NCBI GenBank assembly: GCA_024685775.1
Contig: JAIKVL010000025.1
Coordinates: 1-64,000, forward strand
Direction: 5' to 3'
Source of the DNA: Clostridia bacterium
GTDB taxonomy: Bacteria > Bacillota > Clostridia > Christensenellales > CAG-1252
DNA length: 64,000 bases
The notes under the pieces were generated by a model. That model was not told the origin of the DNA. It searched no databases and saw only the letters and a program-made list of their open reading frames with translations. Position 1 is the stretch's first letter. Each line of letters starts with the position of its first letter. The translations under genes and the position numbers were made by a program. Below are positions 51,392-60,497 of this stretch, piece by piece.

Positions 51392-53773
51392 ATGGAAGAG
51401 AAAGAGCAAGCGGAACAAACCTCTTTGTGGCTGACGAAGGAAGAAGTCGAGCAGCGCGTAAGAGAGGGCAAAGTAAACGGAAAGCAGGATCTTCAAACCA
51501 AAAGCGTTTGGAAGATCGTCTATTCCAACACCTTTACGCTGTTTAATATTCTGAACGTCATCCTTGCCGTCTTGATCCTTGCGATGAGCGGCGGCAAAAA
51601 GTGGAACGATACCTTGTTTATGGGCATCGTTTTCTTTAATTTATTCGTCGGGATCTTTCAAGAGATCAAAGCGAAGAAGACCATCGAAAAGCTTTCTCTG
51701 ATCTCCGCGCCCAAAGTCGCCGTTTTGCGCGACGCGGAGGAGAAAATCATTCCCGTCGAAGAGCTCGTCTTGGACGACGTCATGATCCTTGACGCGGGCA
51801 GGCAAATTTGCGCGGACTCGGTCGTCGTCAGCGGAAGCGTCGAAGTCAACGAAAGTATGATCACGGGCGAATCCGATCCGATCTTGAAAAAAGAAGGGGA
51901 AGAGCTTAAAAGCGGCAGTTTCGTCGTCAGCGGCAAATGCTCGGCGCGCGTGATCCACGTCGGCGCGGATAATTACGCAAGCAAGATCGCCGCGGGCGCG
52001 CGCTATATCAAAAAAAGCAATTCCGAGATCTTGCGCTCCTTGCGCGCGATCATTCGATTGATGAGCATCATCGTCGTCCCGCTCGGCGTCGCTCTTTTGC
52101 TGAAACAGCATCTCATCGTTAAAAACTCCATCGAGGACGCCGTCCTCAAAATGGCGGGCAGCGTCGTCTCGATGATCCCGCAAGGGCTGATCGCGCTTTC
52201 CACGACGGTGTTTGCGGTCGGCGTCGTCCGTCTTTCCACCCATAAGACTCTTTCGCAGGATCTTTACAGCATCGAGACCTTGGCGCGCGTGGACGTCCTT
52301 TGCTTGGATAAGACGGGGACGATCACCGAAGGTTCGATGATCGTGACGGGGTTGAAAGCGGAAGCCGCTTCCGAAGAAGAGATCAAAAAAGCCCTCGCGT
52401 TCATAACGCGTTCCGTCGAGGATAACAACCCGACCTACGAAGCCGTCAAGGCGTTCTCCGAAAAGGAAGAGGAGAGCGCGGCGGCGGAAGAGATCTTCCC
52501 CTTTTCGTCCGATCGCAAATGGAGCGGCGCGAAAGAGGCGGGAGGCGCGTTCTATTTGATGGGCGCGATCGAATTTCTCGCGCCGAGTCTCGCGCCTTCT
52601 TTCAAAGCGGAGTGCGCGGAGTTTCAAAAGGAAGGGAAAAGAGTTCTGACCGTCGTCAAGACTCTTTCGCTCGAAGAGGGCAAAGCCGTCGATCCCGTCG
52701 TCATGGGGTTCGTCTTGATCGAAGATAAGATCCGCGACGAAGCTCCCGACACCTTGCGCTATTTTGCGGAGCAGGGCGTCGATATCCGCGTGATCTCGGG
52801 CGATAATCCCGTCACCGTTTCCGCGATCGCGAAGAAAGCGGGGCTTGCGGGCGCGGAAAAGTACACGGACGCGGCGAGTTGGGGCGAAAACCCCGATTAC
52901 GAGGATCTGATCCGCCGCTATAAGATTTTCGGCAGGGTCACCCCCGAGCAAAAACTCAATATCATCAAAGCCTTCAAGAAGCGCAGACACACCGTCGCGA
53001 TGACGGGTGACGGCGTAAACGACGTCCTCGCGTTGAAGGAAGCGGATTGCAGCGTCGCGATGGCTTCGGGAAGCGACGTCGCGAAGAGCGTCGCCTCTTT
53101 GGTCCTTCTCGATTCCAATTTCGCCTCGATGCCGAAAGTCGTCATGGAAGGTCGCCGCTCGATCAATAACCTGCAACGTTCCGCCTCTTTGTACCTCGTA
53201 AAGACGATCTACGCGACCCTTCTCGCGATCATTTTCCTCTTTATCGGAAGCTATCCCTTCGAACCTTCTCACCTGACCCTCGTCGGCGCGACCGCCACGG
53301 GGCTTCCCTCGTTCCTGCTTGCGCTCGAACCGAATAAAGAGAGAGCGGAAGGCAGCTTTATCTATAACGCGCTTCGAAAAGCGCTGCCCGGCGCGCTGAC
53401 GATCGTCGTCGGGATCGTCGCGATACAGGTCATCAAAAAAGCGATGCCCCTCTCGATCGAGGAGGCGGATATGCTTTCGGTCTTGATGGTCGCGGTCGCG
53501 AACTTTATGGTCTTGTTCCGCGTTTGCCTGCCGATGGACGTAAAACACGCCGTGATTTTCTTTACGATGCTGGCTCTGTATCTCGGCGGGTGGCTGATCC
53601 TGCCCGGCGTCTTCAATATGATGAAGATCAGCGAGATCTCCCTCAAAATGTTCTATATTCTGCTTGCTTTGACGGGGTGCGGCGCGGCGATCTTCGTTCT
53701 GTTCATCTTCCTCGAAAAGCAGCTTGCCAAGCGCGGCAAACCCAAGATCCTCGAACTGTTGAATCTGGAATGA
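51392..53773 (+). CDS. cation-transporting P-type ATPase
   Basis: A 793-aa P-type ATPase. It has the actuator motif TGES (158-161), the phosphorylated D306 in LCLDKTGTITEG, the ATP-binding core, and the hinge MTGDGVNDVLALKEADCSVAMASG, with about ten transmembrane helices. No heavy-metal CxxC domain is present. It resembles the CtpE-like group (possible calcium or other cation transport); the ion cannot be settled from sequence. ATG 51392 is one nt after rlmB. It lies end-to-end with the convergent gerAC gene, with no base between, and its terminator is inside gerAC. Confidence 0.9.
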   Translation: MEEKEQAEQTSLWLTKEEVEQRVREGKVNGKQDLQTKSVWKIVYSNTFTLFNILNVILAVLILAMSGGKKWNDTLFMGIVFFNLFVGIFQEIKAKKTIEKLSLISAPKVAVLRDAEEKIIPVEELVLDDVMILDAGRQICADSVVVSGSVEVNESMITGESDPILKKEGEELKSGSFVVSGKCSARVIHVGADNYASKIAAGARYIKKSNSEILRSLRAIIRLMSIIVVPLGVALLLKQHLIVKNSIEDAVLKMAGSVVSMIPQGLIALSTTVFAVGVVRLSTHKTLSQDLYSIETLARVDVLCLDKTGTITEGSMIVTGLKAEAASEEEIKKALAFITRSVEDNNPTYEAVKAFSEKEEESAAAEEIFPFSSDRKWSGAKEAGGAFYLMGAIEFLAPSLAPSFKAECAEFQKEGKRVLTVVKTLSLEEGKAVDPVVMGFVLIEDKIRDEAPDTLRYFAEQGVDIRVISGDNPVTVSAIAKKAGLAGAEKYTDAASWGENPDYEDLIRRYKIFGRVTPEQKLNIIKAFKKRRHTVAMTGDGVNDVLALKEADCSVAMASGSDVAKSVASLVLLDSNFASMPKVVMEGRRSINNLQRSASLYLVKTIYATLLAIIFLFIGSYPFEPSHLTLVGATATGLPSFLLALEPNKERAEGSFIYNALRKALPGALTIVVGIVAIQVIKKAMPLSIEEADMLSVLMVAVANFMVLFRVCLPMDVKHAVIFFTMLALYLGGWLILPGVFNMMKISEISLKMFYILLALTGCGAAIFVLFIFLEKQLAKRGKPKILELLNLE

Positions 53774-54880
53774 TTATGCGTCGCCGAGGCGGACGGTCAA
53801 TTTCAAATCGAGAGAGAGCCTTTGCGGCTCTCTTTTTTCGCCGAACTTTTTATGATATTTTCCCGCAAGCGAATAGATGTCCAACCCCTTTTCCGCTTCT
53901 TCGAAATAGGCGTTTTCCATTACGCCGCGAATATACTTTTTCGTGTGTTCGATCACGAAGGCGTCGGGGATCTCTTTCGCGCTTTTTTTTACGGATTGCG
54001 TGACGACGTTTACGAAGTACAGGCAGCAAAGCGAGATCTTCCCGCTTCTTTCGATCTTCCACCAAGTAAGCGACCGCTTTACGTTGACGTCCATAAATCC
54101 TTCGTCCGTCTTGATCGGCAGGAGCATTCCTTCCGCTTGCGCCGAAAGCCCGATCGCGGCGGTCACGTTCTCTCCCGTAATTACGCCTTTCCCGTCTTTG
54201 TAAAACAAGACGGTTTTCGAGCAATCGAACGCGTAATTCCGTTCGTCGCCGCCCGTGTCCGCGCCGCCGATCGCTTTCGGGACGGGGATCGCCTCGACCC
54301 AAGGAAGATAGGGCGTGACGCCTTTCGTCTCGAAATTCGTGACGAAACTTTTTAAGGTCGCCGTCGGGTGTCCGCCCGTCGAACAGTTGATCTTGTTCAG
54401 CTGTTGCAGATAGACCGAAGACGCGCCTTGCACCGAGACGCTTCTTTCGAGCGTTTCTTTCGCCGTCCCTTTGACCGCCATGACCGCGACGTCGTCCATA
54501 ACGGAGTCTTCGTTGAAAAGTTCGGTCGCGATCCCTTTTACGCCGTTTTTCGTGAGTCTTTCTCCGAATATCACCATGTGGCAATGGAAGTAAGCGGGTT
54601 TATAGGCGGTCGTTCGCGCGATCCGATCCATCGCGCCGATCAGCGTGGACGCCTTTCCCGACATGATCGCATAGCGATTCGGCGCGCCGGGAGCCGAGCT
54701 TTCGCCCGCCACCGCGATCTGGACGGTGACTTCGACTTCCCCGTCTTCCGTCTCGTCGATCCCCATTCCGATGACGATCGCTTTATTCAAAATGGGTTGG
54801 GAGACGATCAGGTTCCCGACGATCGCCACGGCGACCACGAGCAAAGCGATCTTCATGATTCGTTTCGTGCGCGTCTTCAT
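53774..54880 (-). CDS. gerAC: spore germination protein GerAC (Ger(x)C family)
   Basis: C subunit of the nutrient germinant receptor; 368 aa. After an N-terminal hydrophobic helix (residues 10-27) come the typical KAIVIGMGIDETEDGEVEVTVQI and the Ger(x)C C-terminal domain. In the family this subunit is normally a lipoprotein, but here no Cys is found in the first 60 residues, so the protein must be anchored by the helix instead. AAAGGAG precedes the ATG, which overlaps the gerAB stop by four nt. The 3' end carries an intrinsic terminator for the opposite gene. Confidence 0.93.
   Translation of the reverse strand: MKTRTKRIMKIALLVVAVAIVGNLIVSQPILNKAIVIGMGIDETEDGEVEVTVQIAVAGESSAPGAPNRYAIMSGKASTLIGAMDRIARTTAYKPAYFHCHMVIFGERLTKNGVKGIATELFNEDSVMDDVAVMAVKGTAKETLERSVSVQGASSVYLQQLNKINCSTGGHPTATLKSFVTNFETKGVTPYLPWVEAIPVPKAIGGADTGGDERNYAFDCSKTVLFYKDGKGVITGENVTAAIGLSAQAEGMLLPIKTDEGFMDVNVKRSLTWWKIERSGKISLCCLYFVNVVTQSVKKSAKEIPDAFVIEHTKKYIRGVMENAYFEEAEKGLDIYSLAGKYHKKFGEKREPQRLSLDLKLTVRLGDA
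53813..53838 (+). terminator. terminator of the P-type ATPase gene, inside gerAC
   Basis: A perfect 8-bp stem (AGAGAGCC / GGCTCTCT), TTTGC loop, then TTTTT, correctly oriented for the plus strand but lying within the last codons of gerAC on the minus strand. Confidence 0.85.
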
Positions 54881-56076
54881 TTCGCGTTCTCCTTTCTTTC
54901 AGGGGTCGCGAAGATCCCGAGCGCGACGGTCAAAAGGGTGATCGCGATCGACGCGACGTTTGCGATCTTCGTCATAAAGGAGACGTAATCGCCTTCTTCA
55001 TCCAAAAACACGGTCGAAAGAAAGAGCGCGGCGATCCCGAGGAAGGCGAAGCAGGAAAAATCCTTTTTTACTTGCATTCCCGCGCTTTCCCGCAAATGGC
55101 ACAAACATTCCCTTCCCGACAGAAAGACGAGGGAAAGATAGATCACGCCGACGATCGCCCAAAGAAAGATCACGGGCCAGTCCGCCGAGCCGAGTTCGTC
55201 CGCATTCGCTTTGAAGGTGCTGAGTTTGATGAAAGCGAAGTCGGTCATCTTCGCCGCGTCGCCGTAGACCGAGGTGAAGATCGCGTAAAAGACGAGGACG
55301 AGCGCGAGCGAAAAGAACAGCGCGGCGAAGGCGATCTTCTTTTTATGCGAGGTTCCTTGGCTTGCGCCCGACGGCTCCTTTTCGGGATTTTCATCGAGCG
55401 ACGGATCGGGCGCGACCTCGCGCTTTTCGAGACCGTTTTTCTTTATGCCCGACAGGTCGAGAAAACAGACGACCGCCGCGTCGCCGAACCAAGCGAACGA
55501 AAAGAAGACGCCTTTCGAGAATCCGTCGAAATCGGCGTTGAAGATTGCGAGGAAATTGAAAAAGTCGCCTTTGGTCGTCGTAAAGATCAGAATAAAAAGA
55601 AAGACGAAGACTGCCAGCCACAGAAAGACTTCGAGGACGCGCCCGATGCCCGCGAATCCTTTAGACGCAAGCAGGACGCAGGCGAGGAGATAGACGGCGG
55701 CGATCGGAAGGACGGGGATTCCTTCGAAAAGCGACAGCGCGTAGTACGAGGAGATCTCTCTCGTAAAGGCGGCGATCTTGATCAAAAAGAACGCGAGATA
55801 AAGGCTCGCGAAGGCGATGCGGACGGGCTTTTTGAGAGCAAGGCGAAACAGTCCTCCCGCTTTCGCGATCTCGGCTGCGAAAAACAGCGTCGCGCTTTCG
55901 AAAAGGACGAGCAGAGCGGCGACCCAGATCGCTTTGCTCCCCGCCGCGCCCGCGAGGACGGACGGCAGCGTGCAAAACTTCGTCGCGGTGAGAAGGACGA
56001 TCGCAATCAGGGCGAATTCGGCGTAGGAGACCTTTCGCGTCTCGGAAAGTTGAACGTTACTGACGTCCGGTTTCAT
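54877..56076 (-). CDS. gerAB: spore germination protein GerAB
   Basis: B subunit of the germinant receptor, an integral membrane protein of the APC (amino-acid permease) superfamily, thought to bind the nutrient signal; 399 aa with about ten transmembrane helices. The N-terminal VSYAEFALIAIVLLTATKF segment fits the family. A polar insertion of about 35 residues rich in Glu, Pro and Lys lies between helices near residues 215-250, longer than I expect for the family. The ribosome site GGAGGATCCTA precedes the ATG, which is inside the end of gerAA (20-nt overlap). Confidence 0.92.
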   Translation of the reverse strand: MKPDVSNVQLSETRKVSYAEFALIAIVLLTATKFCTLPSVLAGAAGSKAIWVAALLVLFESATLFFAAEIAKAGGLFRLALKKPVRIAFASLYLAFFLIKIAAFTREISSYYALSLFEGIPVLPIAAVYLLACVLLASKGFAGIGRVLEVFLWLAVFVFLFILIFTTTKGDFFNFLAIFNADFDGFSKGVFFSFAWFGDAAVVCFLDLSGIKKNGLEKREVAPDPSLDENPEKEPSGASQGTSHKKKIAFAALFFSLALVLVFYAIFTSVYGDAAKMTDFAFIKLSTFKANADELGSADWPVIFLWAIVGVIYLSLVFLSGRECLCHLRESAGMQVKKDFSCFAFLGIAALFLSTVFLDEEGDYVSFMTKIANVASIAITLLTVALGIFATPERKENAK

Positions 56077-57541
56077 TAGGATCCTCCGTTTCGCCGAGTT
56101 TTTCGAGTAAAAAGTCGTCTTTCTTTATCCGTTTCGGGTTTTGATTGTCGATCGAAAACGGGCGGTCGTCCATATCGTAAAGCTCGCGTTTTACGAATCC
56201 GTCCTTCAAGTCGCCGCCGACGAAAGGCGCGTAGGGGCTGAGATAGTTCGCGCCGAAACTTTGCAGGGTGACGAGGTGTCCGACCAAAAGGACGAGGGCG
56301 AGGATGATCCCGAGAAGACCGAGAAGCGCGGCGGTCGCCACGAACAAAAGGCGCAGAATGCTGTACGTTCCGACGTCGTCCGGGACGAGGTACAGCCCGA
56401 TCGAAGAAAGCGCGGTCACGAGGACGGCGGGCGAACTCAAAAGCCCCGCGCTGACCGCCGTCTCTCCGAGTACGATCGCGCCGACGACGGACAAAGCCAT
56501 TCCGACGTACTTCGGCATGCGGACGCTCGCCTCGTTCAGAATATCGAAGATCAAGAGGACGAGGATCATTTCGAGGGTCGGGGAAAGCGGAGTCCCGTTC
56601 GTGCTGTTGATGATCGTGATCAGAAATTTCAAAGGCAGGACTTGATATTGAAATTCCTGAACGGCGACGAACGCCGCGGGTAAAAACAGGGCGAAGATCG
56701 CCGCGAAAAGTCTTAAAAAGCGCGTGACCGTTACGCGCGCGTTCCTTTTAAAATAATCCTGACTGTCTTGAAAGCTTTCGATCAGGATATGCGGGACGGT
56801 CAGCGCGATCGGGCTTCCGTCCGAGAGGACGGCGACTCTTCCTTCGAGGAGCTTCGCCGCGACGACGTCCGGTTTCTCGATCGACCCGACTTGCGGGAAA
56901 AGCGAGGTCGGCGCATCCTCGATGAATTTTGTCAGATAGGAGCTGTCGATGACGCCGTCGATCTCGATATGCGATAACCGCTCGTTGACGAGGTCGACCG
57001 TCTTTTTCGCCGCGACGTCCGATAGATAGCAGACGAAGACTTTCGTCCCGCTGTACTTCCCGATGATTTGTTCCTTTATGACGAGGCGCTTGTTTTTCAG
57101 GCGGCGGCGAAGAAGCGACGCATTGATCGAGATATCTTCGGTAAACCCTTCGCGCGGACCTTTGAGGACGCTGCTTGTCGGCGGTTCCGAAACGCTCCTG
57201 CGTTCGTACTTTTTGACCGAGAAGACGTAAAGATTTTCGTCGCCTTCGATCAAAAGAGCGGTCGCACCTTCCGCGATCATGCTTTCCGCTTCTTCGAGGT
57301 TTTGCGTGATCCGAACGGGCGCGGTCGTAAAAACTTTTTCGTGGATGTTCTCTTTCGTTAACTCTCCTTTTAATAAGGATAGCGGGCGCATAACGTTGTT
57401 TTCGAGGAGTTCTTTATCGCAAAGCGTATCGAACGTGACGTACATCGCGGGGCGACCGCCCGCTTCGGAGGGGCAGAAGGTCAGGTCCGAGCTTTCGCCG
57501 AAATCCGCTTTGATCCGTTCTTTTGATTCTTTCAGCAGCAT
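56057..57541 (-). CDS. gerAA: spore germination protein GerAA
   Basis: A subunit of the germinant receptor, 494 aa: a large soluble N-terminal domain (to about residue 285) followed by a membrane domain with about five helices. Family sequences are YLSDVAAKKTVDLVNERL, IDSSYLTKFIEDAPTSLFPQVG, EKPDVVAAKLLEGRVAVLSDGSP and the membrane part with LPLKFLITIINSTNGTPLSP. The frame extends 47 codons further upstream, but the ATG at 57541 matches the family and lies five nt after a sigma-G-like -10, without Shine-Dalgarno. It heads the gerAA-AB-AC operon. Confidence 0.94.
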   Translation of the reverse strand: MLLKESKERIKADFGESSDLTFCPSEAGGRPAMYVTFDTLCDKELLENNVMRPLSLLKGELTKENIHEKVFTTAPVRITQNLEEAESMIAEGATALLIEGDENLYVFSVKKYERRSVSEPPTSSVLKGPREGFTEDISINASLLRRRLKNKRLVIKEQIIGKYSGTKVFVCYLSDVAAKKTVDLVNERLSHIEIDGVIDSSYLTKFIEDAPTSLFPQVGSIEKPDVVAAKLLEGRVAVLSDGSPIALTVPHILIESFQDSQDYFKRNARVTVTRFLRLFAAIFALFLPAAFVAVQEFQYQVLPLKFLITIINSTNGTPLSPTLEMILVLLIFDILNEASVRMPKYVGMALSVVGAIVLGETAVSAGLLSSPAVLVTALSSIGLYLVPDDVGTYSILRLLFVATAALLGLLGIILALVLLVGHLVTLQSFGANYLSPYAPFVGGDLKDGFVKRELYDMDDRPFSIDNQNPKRIKKDDFLLEKLGETEDPNETGRQ

Positions 57542-57546
57542 AGGCG

Positions 57547-57575
57547 TAGTATGGGAAAGAAAGGAAAAAATATGA
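57547..57575 (-). promoter_or_regulatory. sigma-G-like promoter of the gerA operon
   Basis: On the minus strand TCATA (57575-57571), a 17-nt pyrimidine-rich spacer, then CATACTA (57553-57547), which matches the -10 consensus of forespore sigma-G. Established knowledge: gerA operons of Bacillus are sigma-G dependent. Transcription would start about at the gerAA ATG. Confidence 0.6.
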
Positions 57576-57722
57576 GATCGCGCCGAAAAAAGAGCGGGTG
57601 ATCGCGTTTCCGATCCGAAAAACGGAAGACCGCGTCGGATTTCCTTAAAAAGGTCGGAGCGCGCGGAAGTTTGGGGCGACACGTTCTTACAAAAAATGAC
57701 AGCTCGGAATTACGAGCACGTA

Positions 57723-57751
57723 TTGACAAACCCGCGTCCGTGTGGTAATAT
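57723..57751 (+). promoter_or_regulatory. consensus promoter of the large lipoprotein gene
   Basis: Exact TTGACA (57723-57728), 17-nt spacer, TAATAT (57746-57751). A TGGAGG ribosome site precedes the start. Confidence 0.85.
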
Positions 57752-57785
57752 GGATATACAAAAATCTTTTTTTGGAGGTTTAACT

Positions 57786-60377
57786 ATGAAGAAAAAGTTT
57801 GGCATAATTTTAGCCATCCTGCTCTGTGTGGTTCTGGTTTTGACCTTCGTTGCTTGCGGCGGCAAGAAACCCAGCGAAAACAAACCCGATCCCACGCCGT
57901 CTAACAACGAGACCATCAAGGGCGTAACGGCGGAGCAAGTGGCGGATATGGAAGCTTCCATCGGCGCTTACCTCGACAAATGGCTTCTTGCGAACGCGCA
58001 AGACAAAGTCGTCGATCAAACCGCGCTTTTGCAAGCTGCTATGGAAAAGGTAAAAGAGGATCAGTTCTCGTTTACCGACAGCGATTTGAACGAAGTCACT
58101 CCGACGATCCAAGTCAGCTTCTCCGAATCGACGGGCAAATATAAGGTCGTCCTTTCTTGGAAGAAGGGCGCGGTCAAAAAGACCTTTGAGAAAGAGGCGA
58201 AGACCGTTACCTACACCAACTGGGCGGGCAAGATGAATAAGACGGACGGCTACGAGGCTCTTACCGAAGAAGGCGCGACCGTCGGCGCGATCGATAAGAT
58301 CGTCAACGCGGCTCTCTCCACCGTCAACAAAGTCGGCACCAACGCGCAAACCGCGAAGTTCGGCGTGGACGGCAAGATCGGTCTCGAAGTCATGGGTGAA
58401 AACTATGGACTTCATATTAAGGGCAACGTCGATCTCGCGAACGCGGCGAACACCGAAATCGCGCTTATGCTCGAAGATGAAGACGGCGTGCTCGGCGGCT
58501 TGTACTATCAAGGCGCGGCGGAAGAGAAAGATTGCAAGATCATTCTCCAATACGGTGAGACTTATAAATACATTGATTATGCCATTTTAAATAAGCTTCT
58601 CGGCGAGATCATCACGCCGAAAGCGCAACCGGGCGAGGATTTCCTCCCGACCGGAACTTTGAAAGAGGTTCTCGATGCGTATGAAGTCGACGGCGCCGTC
58701 TCCGGCATCGTCGCGAGCGTCATCGATATGCTTGCGCAAGGCTATGTCAAAGAAGATGCGGCGGCGAAGACTTCGACCTACCTCGTCGACCTCAACCTCA
58801 ACACCGTCCTTTCCCAAGTTGCGGAGCTCGCGGGCGACCTGATTACCCCCGATATGTTCGAAGGAATCCCCTACCTTGAGGACCTCAACATCTCGACGAT
58901 GCACGGACTCCTCGGTCACGTCACGATCGCGGCGACCGTCGCGGGTGAGGACAGAGACGAACTCACCGATTTCGAACTTGCGGTAAACCTCCCCGAATGC
59001 ACCTTCTACTTCAATGAGGATGAAGGCAAGGACGCGACCAAGCTCGATATCCCGTCTATCAGCTTCGCGCTGTATCTCAGCGACTTCAACTTCATCACCA
59101 CCGGTAAGATCGAGAACGTCATCCCGGCGGCTGCGGCGCAAGCCGAATATTTCAGCCCGACGAACTTCGATATCGGCGGCGATATCTACATCAAAGATAC
59201 CAACCTCGAACTCGACGACACCTTCCGCTTCCACTTCGTTTCGAGCGTGAACCCCTTCAAGCCCAGTCAGGCGAAAGGCTCCCTCACGATCACGAAGAAT
59301 CCGGGCGAAGCTTACGATGCGGAAACCGCGAAGAACTTCTTCACCGTTACCTATGAGCAAGCGAGCAAAGTGCTTTGCATCAGCGGCACCGTCCTCGGCA
59401 TGGAAGATAACGGCGAAGGCATCTACACCTATGACTTCGACGCAGGAATGGCGGCGATCGAGACTTGGCTCGGCCTCGACAATTGGCAGGGCATCAAGAA
59501 GGACGAGAACGGCGTCATCACCCTCAAAACGGACGAAGAAGCAAAGCCCGCGATGAAGGCTCTTCTCGATAACAAACTCGCGAAAGCGATCCTCAGCTAC
59601 TACGGCTCCGTCAAGAATGCGGGCAAGACCGCTAAGGCGGAAGATGAGAGCGCCGGCGAACAAGGCGGATTCAGCATCAACAAGATCGGCGATTACTTCA
59701 ACGCGATCAAGGGCATCTACGAAGACCTCGTTAAGGACGGCGTCATCGCCATCGGTGAAGATTCCGCTTCCATCGAAGTGACCCCCGCGGTCATCAACAA
59801 GGTCACCGATGCGATCAACAAGCTCAAGATGCTCCCGATGCAACTCCCGACCGACATCAAAGAGCCCAAGTCCGTCAAGGTGTACTTCAACACCGCGGAA
59901 TACAAAGATCAGCTCTACGTCTACGTTGAGGTTGACGACGTCAAAGTCGTAGTCCTCTTCGACGGCTCGAAAGAAAATGAGTTTGACATCAACGTGACCG
60001 TCACCACCGACAACAGGATCTACACCTGCAACGTCATCGCGGAAGACGAAGGCGCGGCGAGCTTCACCGTCAAGTTCAAGGTCACCGACCTTGCGGGCGC
60101 TGTGAAGAGCGACACCCAAGTTACCTTCTCCAAGTTCTTCTTCAACTGGGGCGATCGTAACGACGACAAGCTCAAGAGCTTCACCGCCGAACAAATCGAA
60201 GGTGCGGAAGCGATCTTTGCGGATGACGGCGTCGCGACCAACCTCGTGAAAGAAATCGTCAAATTCCTGAATAAGGATTCCGTCGAGCCCACCGTTGAAG
60301 AGATCGCGAAGATGTTCATCGACGTGGTCTTCGGTGACACGAGCATCAAAAGTTTGGTCAACTCCCAAATGAAATAA
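57786..60377 (+). CDS. large lipoprotein of unknown function
   Basis: An 863-aa predicted lipoprotein with the signal peptide MKKKFGIILAILLCVVLVLT and lipobox FVAC, then a Pro/Asn-rich linker and a long acidic beta-rich body. I recognise no catalytic domain. The body contains alternating stretches such as FGVDGKIGLEVMGENYGLHI and YVYVEVDDVKVVVLFDG that look like amphipathic strands of a lipid-binding or adhesin-like fold, which is only a guess. Codons are strongly biased to C-ending and AAG forms and the promoter is near consensus, suggesting high expression. Single-gene unit with its own terminator. Confidence 0.85.
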   Translation: MKKKFGIILAILLCVVLVLTFVACGGKKPSENKPDPTPSNNETIKGVTAEQVADMEASIGAYLDKWLLANAQDKVVDQTALLQAAMEKVKEDQFSFTDSDLNEVTPTIQVSFSESTGKYKVVLSWKKGAVKKTFEKEAKTVTYTNWAGKMNKTDGYEALTEEGATVGAIDKIVNAALSTVNKVGTNAQTAKFGVDGKIGLEVMGENYGLHIKGNVDLANAANTEIALMLEDEDGVLGGLYYQGAAEEKDCKIILQYGETYKYIDYAILNKLLGEIITPKAQPGEDFLPTGTLKEVLDAYEVDGAVSGIVASVIDMLAQGYVKEDAAAKTSTYLVDLNLNTVLSQVAELAGDLITPDMFEGIPYLEDLNISTMHGLLGHVTIAATVAGEDRDELTDFELAVNLPECTFYFNEDEGKDATKLDIPSISFALYLSDFNFITTGKIENVIPAAAAQAEYFSPTNFDIGGDIYIKDTNLELDDTFRFHFVSSVNPFKPSQAKGSLTITKNPGEAYDAETAKNFFTVTYEQASKVLCISGTVLGMEDNGEGIYTYDFDAGMAAIETWLGLDNWQGIKKDENGVITLKTDEEAKPAMKALLDNKLAKAILSYYGSVKNAGKTAKAEDESAGEQGGFSINKIGDYFNAIKGIYEDLVKDGVIAIGEDSASIEVTPAVINKVTDAINKLKMLPMQLPTDIKEPKSVKVYFNTAEYKDQLYVYVEVDDVKVVVLFDGSKENEFDINVTVTTDNRIYTCNVIAEDEGAASFTVKFKVTDLAGAVKSDTQVTFSKFFFNWGDRNDDKLKSFTAEQIEGAEAIFADDGVATNLVKEIVKFLNKDSVEPTVEEIAKMFIDVVFGDTSIKSLVNSQMK

Positions 60378-60403
60378 GGGATTTGATCTGACCGAAACAA
60401 ACC

Positions 60404-60440
60404 AAGCGCGCTGCCGGAAGGCGGCGCGCTTCTTTGTTTG
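60404..60440 (+). terminator. intrinsic terminator after the large lipoprotein
   Basis: A 12-bp stem (AAGCGCGCTGCC / GGCGGCGCGCTT, one T-G pair), GGAA loop, followed by a T-rich run broken by C and G. Confidence 0.85.
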
Positions 60441-60445
60441 TTGCC

Positions 60446-60474
60446 TTGACTTTTTCGTTGTTTTCGGTTAATGT
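60446..60474 (+). promoter_or_regulatory. promoter of mscS
   Basis: TTGACT (60446-60451), 17-nt spacer, TAATGT (60469-60474). The -10 covers an apparent ATG at 60471, which shows that the later ATG at 60498 is the start. Confidence 0.7.
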
Positions 60475-60497
60475 GTAATAAGAAAAAGGAGTTTTCT

